Of a stretch of DNA of 35,080 nt, positions 24,610-31,946 are shown piece after piece. The stretch's first letter is position 1. Every line of letters starts with the position of its first letter. The DNA comes from Brevundimonas vancanneytii (GTDB taxonomy: Bacteria; Pseudomonadota; Alphaproteobacteria; Caulobacterales; Caulobacteraceae): contig CAMCIP010000001.1 in assembly GCA_945874855.1 (NCBI GenBank), positions 1 through 35,080 on the forward strand, written 5' to 3'. Under the pieces are notes generated by a model. That model was given only the letters and a program-made list of their open reading frames with translations, made no database searches and was not told the DNA's origin. The position numbers and the translations under genes are program-made.

Positions 24610-26448
24610 ATGCGCCGCCGCACCTTCCTGTCCACGCTGCCCGCCGGGGCGCTGGTCGCCGGGGCCTCCGCCGCTTCGGGCCAGTCTGCGCCCGGCGCGC
24701 GGCCGTCGTCACCCAGCCCGGCCCAGACGCCCCCGACCTATCCCTATCGCGGCGTCGGCATGGGCGACCGCATCATGGGCGCGCCGTTCGCCGGGCGCTC
24801 GACCGTGTGGGGAACACGCGGGGCGGTGGCCACGGCCCACCCGACCGCGACCCTGATGGGCCTCGACACCCTGCGCCGCGGCGGCTCGGCCATAGATGCG
24901 GCCATCGCCGTCAACGCCGCCCTGGGTTTTCTGGAGCCTGTGGCCAACGGCATCGGCGGCGACGCCTTCGGCCTGCTGTGGGACCCCGGACAGGGCAAGG
25001 TCGTCGGCTTCAACGGCTCGGGAAACAGTCCGCTCGGGCTGTCGTTGGACGCGGCGCGGGGCAAGGCCAATGCGCGGGGCAATCTGCCCTCCTATGGCGC
25101 GGTCACGGTCAACGTCCCGGGCACGGTCGACGCCTGGTGGCAGGCGCACCAGCGGTATGGAAAGCTGCCCTGGAAGGACGTCCTGCTGCCGGTCGCCGAA
25201 CTGTGCGAGCGCGGCGAGGCCATGCCCCAGCTGATCGCCTTCTATCTGGAGCGCAACATGGCCGGTTTCGACCGGTCGGCGGCGATCATCGAGGACAATG
25301 ACAACCGCAAGCGCGTCTACGCTCCGGACGGCCGCACGCCCCGGGTCGGCGAAGTCTTCGCCAACCCCGACCTGGGCCGCACCTACCGCCTGATCGCCGA
25401 GGGCGGCCGCGACGCCTTCTATGAGGGCCCGATCGCCGAGGCCATTGAGGCCTACTTCCGGCGCATCGGCGGATGGATGACCCGCGCGGACCTGGCCGCA
25501 CACCGGACCGAGTGGGTTGCACCGCTGGTGTCCAACTACCGCGGCGTCGACGTGCACCAGTTGGGGCCAAACACCCAGGGCCTGTCGACCCTGCAGATCC
25601 TGAACGTCTGCGAGCGCTTCGATCTCAAGGGTCTGGGCTTCCAGACTGCCGCCTCGATCCATGTCCAGGCCGAGGCCAAGCGTCTGGCCTTCGAGGACCG
25701 GGCCCGCTGGTTCGCCGACGACCGGTTCTCGAAGACGCCGGTCGAGCGGCTGATCTCCAAGGCCTACGCCGCGGAGCGCGCCGCGCTGATCCGGCCGGAC
25801 CGGGTCATGGACCGGGCCATGCCCGGCGACGCCCCGACCCAGGGCGACACCACCTATTTCAGCGTCGCTGACGCCGACGGCATGATGGTCAGCTGGATCC
25901 AGTCCAACTATCGCGGCATGGGTTCGGGCCTGGTGCCCGACGATGGCGCGGGCCGCACACTCGGCTTCATGTTCCAGGATCGCGGGGAGCTGTTCGCCCT
26001 GAGTGACGGCCACCCCAACGTCTATGCCCCGGGCAAGCGGCCCTTCCACACCATCATCCCGGGCTTCGCGACGCGGGACGGCAAGCCGTGGATGGCGTTC
26101 GGCGTCATGGGCGGGGGGATGCAGCCGCAAGGCCAGGCGCAGATCGTGATCAATATGGTCGACTATGGCCTGGACCCGCAGGAAGCCGGCGACGCCCCGC
26201 GCTGGCAGCACGAGGGCAGTTCGGAGCCGACGGGTCAGGCGGCCGAGGGGTCAGGCGTGCTGCATCTGGAGTCCGGCGTGCCGGAGGCGACGCGCGAGCA
26301 GCTGCGCGCCATGGGCTGGACGCTGGGCCCGCCCAACGGCGGCTTCGGCGGCTATCAGAACGTGGTGCGGCAGGACAATGCGCGGGGTCCGTGGACCTAT
26401 GGCGCGGCGTCGGAAGCCCGCAAGGACGGGCTGGCGCTGGCCTGGTGA
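24610..26448 (+). CDS. Gamma-glutamyltransferase family protein, Tat-exported
   Basis: This 612-residue Ntn-hydrolase family protein starts at the ATG at 24610 behind GAGGGGAG. The N-terminus RRRTFLSTLPAGALVAGASA is a Tat signal, so it acts in the periplasm. The large-subunit part (about 60-410) has GGSAIDAAIAVNAALGFLEP and GIGGDAF, characteristic of the family. The likely self-cleavage point is before Thr414 in QGDTTYFSVAD, giving a C-terminal small subunit with SNYRGMGSG and a GGGMQPQGQAQI segment. Members cleave gamma-glutamyl bonds (glutathione turnover) or related amides; which of these applies is unknown. It follows phoB on the same strand and overlaps hslO at the 3' end by 52 bp. Confidence 0.92.
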   Translation: MRRRTFLSTLPAGALVAGASAASGQSAPGARPSSPSPAQTPPTYPYRGVGMGDRIMGAPFAGRSTVWGTRGAVATAHPTATLMGLDTLRRGGSAIDAAIAVNAALGFLEPVANGIGGDAFGLLWDPGQGKVVGFNGSGNSPLGLSLDAARGKANARGNLPSYGAVTVNVPGTVDAWWQAHQRYGKLPWKDVLLPVAELCERGEAMPQLIAFYLERNMAGFDRSAAIIEDNDNRKRVYAPDGRTPRVGEVFANPDLGRTYRLIAEGGRDAFYEGPIAEAIEAYFRRIGGWMTRADLAAHRTEWVAPLVSNYRGVDVHQLGPNTQGLSTLQILNVCERFDLKGLGFQTAASIHVQAEAKRLAFEDRARWFADDRFSKTPVERLISKAYAAERAALIRPDRVMDRAMPGDAPTQGDTTYFSVADADGMMVSWIQSNYRGMGSGLVPDDGAGRTLGFMFQDRGELFALSDGHPNVYAPGKRPFHTIIPGFATRDGKPWMAFGVMGGGMQPQGQAQIVINMVDYGLDPQEAGDAPRWQHEGSSEPTGQAAEGSGVLHLESGVPEATREQLRAMGWTLGPPNGGFGGYQNVVRQDNARGPWTYGAASEARKDGLALAW

Positions 26449-27350
26449 GCCACCGTCTCCGGGTCCAGGGCATAGACGCGGGCGCAGTATTCGCAGGTCA
26501 CGTGGATCTTGCCGTCCGGCTCGACCATCTCCGCCCGCTCCTCGGCCGGGAAACTGCCCAGCACAGCCCCGATGCGGTCGGCCGAGCAGCGGCAGCTGGC
26601 CTTGAGCGCGCGCGTGCCTTCCAGCCGCACGCCGTCTTCGTGAAACAGGCGATAGAGCAGGACCTGGGGGGTGACCTCGGGATCCAGCAACTCGTCGTCG
26701 GCCAGGGTGGCGAACAGGGCGCGGCTGCGGTCCCAGACGTCTTCCGTGGACCCGCGGGCGTCGTCGGCGGCGATGACCTGGATCAGGGCGCCGCCCGCGC
26801 GCCAGTTCGGGCCAGTGCCGGAGTCGACCGACCCGACCGCCAGCCGGACCTTGGTCGGCACCTGTTCGGACTGTTCGAAGAAATGCTCGGCGCACAGGCT
26901 CAGTGACTCACCCTCGATCGGCGTGATGCCCTGGGTACGCTCGAAGTCGGGACCGCGGTCCACCGTCATGATCATGACGCCCTGACCCAGCAGCGACTGT
27001 GCGCCGGGGCGGGCAAAGCCGGCGGACGCCGCGGCCACCGCCTCCGGGTCGAACCGGCAGAAGCCGCGCAGGGTGCCGGTCGTGTCGTAGTCGGCCACGA
27101 CATAGCGCACAGGCCCGTCGCCCTGGGCCTGGACGATCAGCCGTCCTTCGAACTTCAGGCTGGAGCCCACCAGGGCCGCCAGCACGCAGGCCTCGCCCAG
27201 CAGGGCCGCCACCGGCTCGGGATAGTCGTGGGCCGACAGCACCTGATGCACGGCCGCGCCCAGGCGCACGATGCGTCCCCGCACGGGCCATCCCTCGATC
27301 TGGAAGGCTGCGGCAAGGTCGTCGTCGAGCGGGATCAGGGGGTCGGTCAA
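26397..27350 (-). CDS. hslO: Hsp33 redox-regulated chaperone
   Basis: Hsp33 is a cytoplasmic holdase switched on by oxidative stress. It has 317 residues. The zinc-binding redox switch is present as Cys253 and Cys255 (SCRCSAD) and Cys286 and Cys289 (TCEYCARVY), the CxC plus CxxC pattern of the family. N-terminal features include SSLKFEGRLIVQAQGDGPV and a GVMIMTVDRG segment. The start is a TTG at 27350; no ATG or GTG is in frame upstream before the sequence loses family character. The last 17 codons lie antisense to the end of the gamma-glutamyltransferase-family gene. Confidence 0.95.
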   Translation of the reverse strand: MTDPLIPLDDDLAAAFQIEGWPVRGRIVRLGAAVHQVLSAHDYPEPVAALLGEACVLAALVGSSLKFEGRLIVQAQGDGPVRYVVADYDTTGTLRGFCRFDPEAVAAASAGFARPGAQSLLGQGVMIMTVDRGPDFERTQGITPIEGESLSLCAEHFFEQSEQVPTKVRLAVGSVDSGTGPNWRAGGALIQVIAADDARGSTEDVWDRSRALFATLADDELLDPEVTPQVLLYRLFHEDGVRLEGTRALKASCRCSADRIGAVLGSFPAEERAEMVEPDGKIHVTCEYCARVYALDPETVAHQASASPSLRASDAAP

Positions 27351-27449
27351 GGCAGGGTCCGGCGGCGGTTGCGAGCAGGCGCTCCCAAATAGTCGCCCGC
27401 ATGGCCCTTGGTAAGTCCGTCATGCTAGTCCGGGGATGGAACCCTGTCA

Positions 27450-27473
27450 GACGGGGTCAGTTTGACTCCCGTC
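27450..27473. repeat. Near-perfect inverted repeat before the SDR/membrane gene
   Basis: GACGGG-GTCA (27450-27459), loop GTT, TGAC-T-CCCGTC (27463-27473) pairs over ten bases with one bulged T. It ends 23 bp before the ATG at 27497, in the 146-bp divergent region with hslO. It could be a repressor operator or a leader hairpin. No T-tract follows. Confidence 0.5.
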
Positions 27474-27496
27474 CCCGCACCCGGACCCGAGAGACC

Positions 27497-28798
27497 ATGG
27501 CCGCCAAGCCCCTGCTCAAGCCCTTGTCCGAACAGGCGATCGTGATCACAGGCGCGACGTCCGGGATCGGCCTCGCCACAGCGCGCAAGGCCGCGCGAGC
27601 GGGGGCCTGCGTCTTCCTGATCGCGCGGGGCGAAAAGGACCTGGCGCGGCTGACGGAGGAACTTCAGGCCACGGGAGCCCGCGTCGCCCACGCCGTCGCC
27701 GACGTGGCCGACTTCGACGCCCTGTCCGAAGCGGCGGGGAAATGCGGCCGCCTGTTCGGGGGTTTCGACACCTGGGTGAACAACGCGGGCACTTCGATCT
27801 TCGGTCCCATCCGCGAGGTCTCCCTGGACGATCAGCGCCGGCTGTTCGAGACCAACTACTGGGGTGTGGTGAACGGCTCGCTGATCGCCGCCGACCATCT
27901 GCGCCGTCGGCCGGGCGGGGGGACGATCGTCAACGTCGGCTCGACGCTGTCGGACGCGCCCGTGCCGGTCCAGGGCGTCTATTCCGCCTCCAAACACGCG
28001 GTGAAGGGCTTCACCAACGCCTTCCGCATGGAGCTGATGCGCGACCGGGCCCCGGTGGCAGTCAGCCTGGTCAAGCCGTCGGCGATTGACACGCCCTACA
28101 ACAGGCACGCCCGCAACATCACCGGCCAGGCGGCACAGAACCCCCAGCCCGTCTATGCCACCCCCGTCGTGGCCGACACCATCCTGTGGTGCGCGACCCA
28201 TCCGATCCGCGAGATCACCGTGGGCGGCGGCGGGCGGATCATCGCCTCCGTCTACGCGGCGCTGCCCGGACTGGCCGAACCTCTGTTCGCCCGCTTCGCT
28301 CCGGTCCTGATGCGGGACAAGCGGGGCGAGTACCGGCCGTACGAGGACGGCCTTTGGGATCCCGCCGACGACGGTCTGGAAGAGGAAGTCCACTATCCCA
28401 TGGTCCGCGGGTTCAGCACCCTGGCGGAAATCCGCAAACATCCCGGTGTCACCGCCGGCATCGTGGCCGTGCTGGCGGGCATCGGCCTCGGTGCCCTGCT
28501 CCTGTCGCAGAGAAGCGGCCCGACCCGGTACGAACGTCTGCGCGAGACGGTGCGCCCGTCCCGCTGGCTTGAGCGCGTCCAGCCTGGCCGGCGGCTGCGA
28601 GATGCGGGGCATCAGGCCCATGAGGGCTGGGACCGGCTGGGCAGGGCGTCGCAGGACCTGCTGGGCCGCAAAAGCCGCGACCGCGCCGTGACCCCTGCCC
28701 GCGACTCTGCCCCGGAAGGCACGGCCATGGCCGCGATCACCACCATCGCCGCCGCCATCGGCGCGGTGGCGCTGAAGCAGTGGCAGGATCGCCGTTGA
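27497..28798 (+). CDS. SDR family oxidoreductase with C-terminal membrane tail
   Basis: This 433-residue protein starts at the ATG at 27497. The first 250 residues are a classical short-chain dehydrogenase: TGATSGIG (18-25), NNAG (95-98), Ser149, Tyr162 and Lys166 (YSASK). Typical SDRs end there, but this one continues with a linker (about 255-315), a hydrophobic segment (about 317-337, TAGIVAVLAGIGLGALLL), a basic Arg-rich stretch and a second hydrophobic patch near the C-terminus (about 410-428). This suggests anchoring of the enzyme to the inner membrane. The substrate is unknown; it may be a membrane lipid or quinone-related compound, which is a guess. Confidence 0.88.
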   Translation: MAAKPLLKPLSEQAIVITGATSGIGLATARKAARAGACVFLIARGEKDLARLTEELQATGARVAHAVADVADFDALSEAAGKCGRLFGGFDTWVNNAGTSIFGPIREVSLDDQRRLFETNYWGVVNGSLIAADHLRRRPGGGTIVNVGSTLSDAPVPVQGVYSASKHAVKGFTNAFRMELMRDRAPVAVSLVKPSAIDTPYNRHARNITGQAAQNPQPVYATPVVADTILWCATHPIREITVGGGGRIIASVYAALPGLAEPLFARFAPVLMRDKRGEYRPYEDGLWDPADDGLEEEVHYPMVRGFSTLAEIRKHPGVTAGIVAVLAGIGLGALLLSQRSGPTRYERLRETVRPSRWLERVQPGRRLRDAGHQAHEGWDRLGRASQDLLGRKSRDRAVTPARDSAPEGTAMAAITTIAAAIGAVALKQWQDRR

Positions 28799-28818
28799 TC
28801 GGCGCATCCCCCGGGACG

Positions 28819-28854
28819 CCTTAACGGTTGCTGCATCTGCGAAGGTCGTTAAGG
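28819..28854. promoter_or_regulatory. 8-bp inverted repeat overlapping the ribosome site of the SerB-SerA gene
   Basis: CCTTAACG (28819-28826) and CGTTAAGG (28847-28854) are perfect inverted arms with a 20-nt spacer, centres 28 bp apart. The right arm contains most of the Shine-Dalgarno AAGGG (28851-28855) seven bases before the ATG at 28863. It could be a two-site repressor operator or, in RNA, a hairpin that hides the ribosome site. AT-rich arms in a GC-rich genome make chance less likely. Confidence 0.55.
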
Positions 28855-28862
28855 GTCGGGGC

Positions 28863-30752
28863 ATGACCGGTCCGACCCTGATCTTCGACTTTGACTCCAC
28901 CCTGGTAGAGTTCGAGACCCTTGAGGTGCTGGCCGACCTGTGTCTGGCCGACGCGCCGGACGCCGCCGAGCGGCGCGCGCAGGTGGCGGCCCTCACCGAG
29001 CGGGCGATGACCGGCCAGATCGCCTTTGCCGACGCGCTGCGACAGCGGTTGGCCCTGCTGCCCCTGACCCGCGACCACGTGCGTGCCGCCGCCGATCGTG
29101 CGCCGGCGCGGCTCAGCCCTTCGGTGGCGCGCAATCTCGAGACCCTGCGCCGTCACGCCGGCCGCCTGGTGATCGTCTCGGGGGGGCTGCGCGAGGTAAT
29201 CGCGCCCGTGGCCGACCTGCTCGGCGTCCCGGCCGATCGGGTTCTGGCGCTCGACCTGACCTATGACGAGACCGGGCGGGTCACCGGAGTTGCGGACGGC
29301 AATCCGATCCTGGAGCCGCAAGGCAAGGCCCTGGCCATCCGGGGGCTGAACCTGTCGGGCCCGGTCGCCATGGTCGGAGACGGCTGGACCGACGTGGAGG
29401 TCAAGGCGGCGGGGGCGGCGGATCGCTTCTACGCCTTCACCGAGATCGTGCGTCGCGACCGGGTCGTGGCCGCTGCCGACGTGGAGGCGCGCACGCTGGA
29501 CGAGGTGCTGCATGCCGAGGGTCTGGCCGGACGCTGGTCCTATCCGCGCGCGCGGATCCGGATGCTTCTGCTGGAGAACGTTCACCCCGCCGCGGTCGAG
29601 CGGCTGGAGTCCGCCGGCTATTCCGTCGAGACGGTCAAGGGGGCCCTGGACGAGGAGGCCCTGATCTCCCGGATCAAGGGCGTTCATGTGCTGGGGGTCC
29701 GGTCCAAGACCGAGGTCACGGCCCGGGTGCTGGACGCCGCCGACCGGCTGATGGCGGTGGCCGCCTTCTGCATCGGCACCAATCAGATCGACCTGGAAGC
29801 GGCGTCCGACAGGGGCGTGGCCGTCTTCAACGCCCCCTATTCGAACACCCGTTCCGTGGTCGAGCTGGCGATCGGCCTGATCGTGTCGCTGATGCGCGGG
29901 GTGGGCGACAAGTCGGCGGCCATGCATCGCGGCCAGTGGATCAAGTCGGCCGTCGGCGCGCGCGAGGTCAGGGGCAAGACCCTGGGCCTGATCGGCTATG
30001 GCGCGATCGGCAGCCAGCTGTCGGTGGTGGCCGAGGCGATCGGCATGCGGGTGGTCTTTTTCGACCTGTCGGAGCGCCTCGCCCTGGGCAATGCGCGGCT
30101 TCTGGGGTCGATGGAGGCTGTCCTGTCGGAGGCCGATGTGGTCAGCCTGCATGTCGACGGACGCGCCGCCAACGCCAACCTGATCGGGGCCGCCCAGCTG
30201 TCGGCCATGAAGCCCGGCGCCCTGCTGCTGAACCTGTCACGCGGCCATGTGGTGGACGTCGGGGCCCTTGCCCAGGCCCTGGGGTCGGGCCGCATCGGGG
30301 GCGCGGCGGTCGATGTCTTCCCGGAAGAACCGCGCACCAACGACGACCCCTTCGACAGCCCCCTGATGGGCCTGCCCAACGTCATTCTGACGCCCCACAT
30401 CGGCGGCTCGACGGAGGAGGCGCAGGAGGCCATCGCCGAGTTCGCCGCCGAGCGGCTGCTGACCTATCTGAACCGCGGTGACACCACCTTCAGCGTCAAC
30501 CTGCCGAACGTGCAGCTGTCCGACGTGTCCGGGGCCCACCGCCTGCTGCACATCCACCGCAACCAGCCGGGCGTGCTGGCGGCGCTGAACCGGGCCCTGG
30601 CCGAGGCCGGCCTGAACGTGCTGGGCCAGCACCTGAAGACCGACGAGCGGACCGGCTATGTCATCGTCGACGTCGACCGCGACTATGACCCCAGGGCCCT
30701 CGACGCGCTGAAGGCCATTCCGGGGACGCTGCGGTTCCGGACGCTCTACTGA
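28863..30752 (+). CDS. serA: Fused phosphoserine phosphatase-like HAD domain + D-3-phosphoglycerate dehydrogenase
   Basis: This 629-residue protein has two enzymes of serine synthesis in one chain. Residues 1-225 are a SerB-like HAD phosphatase: DFDST (nucleophile Asp9, acid/base Asp11), SGG (106-108), Lys155 and GDGWTD (172-177). Residues about 232-545 are phosphoglycerate dehydrogenase: GLIGYGAIG (375-383) for NAD, and catalytic Arg460, Glu489 and His512 (TPHIGGST). An ACT domain (about 555-629) fits feedback control by serine. The chain would catalyse the first and third steps; the transaminase SerC is not in the window. All key residues of both halves are present and the frame is continuous. 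The gene starts at ATG 28863 with AAGGG upstream. I am sure of both domains; phosphoserine as the HAD substrate is inferred. Confidence 0.93.
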   Translation: MTGPTLIFDFDSTLVEFETLEVLADLCLADAPDAAERRAQVAALTERAMTGQIAFADALRQRLALLPLTRDHVRAAADRAPARLSPSVARNLETLRRHAGRLVIVSGGLREVIAPVADLLGVPADRVLALDLTYDETGRVTGVADGNPILEPQGKALAIRGLNLSGPVAMVGDGWTDVEVKAAGAADRFYAFTEIVRRDRVVAAADVEARTLDEVLHAEGLAGRWSYPRARIRMLLLENVHPAAVERLESAGYSVETVKGALDEEALISRIKGVHVLGVRSKTEVTARVLDAADRLMAVAAFCIGTNQIDLEAASDRGVAVFNAPYSNTRSVVELAIGLIVSLMRGVGDKSAAMHRGQWIKSAVGAREVRGKTLGLIGYGAIGSQLSVVAEAIGMRVVFFDLSERLALGNARLLGSMEAVLSEADVVSLHVDGRAANANLIGAAQLSAMKPGALLLNLSRGHVVDVGALAQALGSGRIGGAAVDVFPEEPRTNDDPFDSPLMGLPNVILTPHIGGSTEEAQEAIAEFAAERLLTYLNRGDTTFSVNLPNVQLSDVSGAHRLLHIHRNQPGVLAALNRALAEAGLNVLGQHLKTDERTGYVIVDVDRDYDPRALDALKAIPGTLRFRTLY

Positions 30753-30767
30753 CGCGGCCGCGCCGGC

Positions 30768-30799
30768 AAAAAGAAAACCGCCCCGGCTTCCCGGGGCGG
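30768..30799 (-). terminator. Intrinsic terminator of rpsU
   Basis: CCGCCCCGG (30778-30786) and CCGGGGCGG (30791-30799) form a perfect 9-bp stem with a 4-nt loop. On the minus strand it is followed by TTTTCTTTTT (complement of 30777-30768), an ideal rho-independent terminator 31 bp after the rpsU stop. It lies 26 bp after the SerB-SerA stop and may also slow plus-strand transcription, though the T-tract there is poor. Confidence 0.92.
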
Positions 30800-30829
30800 C
30801 TCTTCATTCCTTGACAGTGGGCCGTGCGA

Positions 30830-31087
30830 TCAGCCGCGGCCCGGTCCGCCCGCGCCCGGCACGCGGGGCTTCGGCGGCGGCAGCAGGCCTTCGCGCTGGG
30901 CGCGCTTGCGGGCCAGCTTGCGGGCGCGGCGCACGGCCTCGGCCTTCTGGCGAGCACGCTTCTCCGAGGGCTTCTCGTAGTGCACGTGGCGCTTCATTTC
31001 ACGGAAGCTGCCTTCGCGCTGCATCTTCTTTTTCAGGGCTTTCAGCGCCTGATCGACGTTATTGTCGCGAACGAAAATCTGAACCAG
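30830..31087 (-). CDS. rpsU: 30S ribosomal protein S21, apparent CTG start
   Basis: S21 is a small basic protein of the 30S platform that helps start mRNA binding. The product of 85 residues begins (M)VQIFVRDNNVDQALKALKKK and continues with REMKRHVHYEKPSEKRARQK, a full match to the family, plus a Pro/Gly-rich C-terminal tail. No ATG, GTG or TTG lies at the conserved start. The codon there is CTG (31087-31085), preceded by AGGAGAG (31100-31094) with a 6-nt gap. The nearest in-frame standard start is at 31231, upstream of the Shine-Dalgarno, and would add 48 residues unlike S21. A CTG start is therefore the best reading; a one-base sequence error is the main alternative. A strong terminator follows. 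Confidence 0.93.
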   Translation of the reverse strand: MVQIFVRDNNVDQALKALKKKMQREGSFREMKRHVHYEKPSEKRARQKAEAVRRARKLARKRAQREGLLPPPKPRVPGAGGPGRG

Positions 31088-31093
31088 GTTGAA

Positions 31094-31100
31094 CTCTCCT
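31094..31100 (-). promoter_or_regulatory. Shine-Dalgarno of rpsU that fixes the CTG start
   Basis: Read on the minus strand this is AGGAGAG, one of the strongest ribosome sites in the window. It is six bases before the CTG codon that aligns with the first residue of S21. Its position excludes the distant upstream start at 31231 as the main initiation site. Confidence 0.85.
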
Positions 31101-31161
31101 TTGGCCGCCCGCCGCGTCCTGGTTAGGGAAGACGGGCAGACAAAACGAAATCGCTTTCCGC

Positions 31162-31174
31162 CGGACCGGGTCCG
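31162..31174. repeat. Palindrome in the rpsU/COQ9 divergent region
   Basis: CGGACC-G-GGTCCG is a 13-bp palindrome with a single central base, near the middle of the 190-bp region between rpsU and the COQ9 gene. It may be a regulator site or chance. I could not place a convincing promoter around it. Confidence 0.3.
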
Positions 31175-31277
31175 CGGATGAAGGCGGGGCAATACACGAG
31201 GCACCGGGGCCTGTCCAGATCGTCGCGGCACTTCCGACGGGCTCGCGCGACGCCTTTCCCGCGCCTATCATCTGCCC

Positions 31278-31943
31278 ATGATCGAGGCGTCCAACCAACC
31301 CGGCGACTGGGCCGACCGCATGGAGCAGAGGGTGCTGGACGCCGCCCTGGAGCGCGCGCCCACGCTTGGCTGGAACGGCCGTATGGTCGCGGCCGCCTGT
31401 CGTGCCTGCGGCCTGTCGGAGGGCGACCGGGAGTTGTTGCTGCCGAATGGTCCGCGTGACCTGGCGGCCCTGCTGTGGCGCCGGCACGATGCGGCGGCGA
31501 TGGAGTCGCTGGCCGTGATCGATCCCGACGCCCTGAAAATCCGCGAGCGGATATCGCAGGCTGTGTCCGCCCGTCTGGAGGTTGCGGCCGCCGATGGCGA
31601 GGCCGAGAAGCGTCTGGCGGGCTTCCTCGCCCTGCCGACCAATGCCGACCTCGTGCTGAGCCTCACCTGGGCCACCGCCGACGGCATCTGGCGCTGGGCG
31701 GGAGATGTGGCCACCGACTGGAACCACCAGTCCAAGCGCGTGACGCTTTCGGGCATACTGATCCCGGCGATGACACTGCGACTGTTCGACGGGCGCGAGG
31801 CCGCCGACGCCTTTGTCGCCGCCCGGATCGAGAACGTCATGGCCTTCGAGAAGTGGAAGGCGGGCAGGGACTTCTATGCGCCCCTGCGCACCGCCACCGA
31901 CCTTCTGGCCCGCCTGCGCTACGGGCCCCGCGACGCGGCCTGA
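31278..31943 (+). CDS. COQ9 family protein (ubiquinone synthesis)
   Basis: This 221-residue protein belongs to the COQ9 family. These have a TetR-like fold, bind lipid and assist ubiquinone synthesis (in mitochondria, by presenting substrate to the hydroxylase COQ7). The N-terminal helices (about 14-75) resemble the TetR DNA-binding part. The COQ9 core is at about 115-195, with TWATADGIWRWAGDVATDWN and SKRVTLSGILIPAMTLRLFD. Divergent rpsU-COQ9 pairs are common in alphaproteobacteria as I know them. It ends 3 bp before the stop of the convergent TRAP permease. Confidence 0.9.
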   Translation: MIEASNQPGDWADRMEQRVLDAALERAPTLGWNGRMVAAACRACGLSEGDRELLLPNGPRDLAALLWRRHDAAAMESLAVIDPDALKIRERISQAVSARLEVAAADGEAEKRLAGFLALPTNADLVLSLTWATADGIWRWAGDVATDWNHQSKRVTLSGILIPAMTLRLFDGREAADAFVAARIENVMAFEKWKAGRDFYAPLRTATDLLARLRYGPRDAA

Positions 31944-31946
31944 GCC

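Noticed and set aside
27444..27460. CTGTCAG/GGGTCAG repeat resembling a Pho box before the SDR gene
   Set aside because: The period is 10 bp rather than 11 and the second copy matches the half-site poorly; the bases are better explained by the inverted repeat at 27450-27473.
27425..30152. Two long minus-strand frames opposite the SDR and SerB-SerA genes
   Set aside because: Both are antisense to genes with intact catalytic motifs; the products are His/Gly/Asp-rich shadows.
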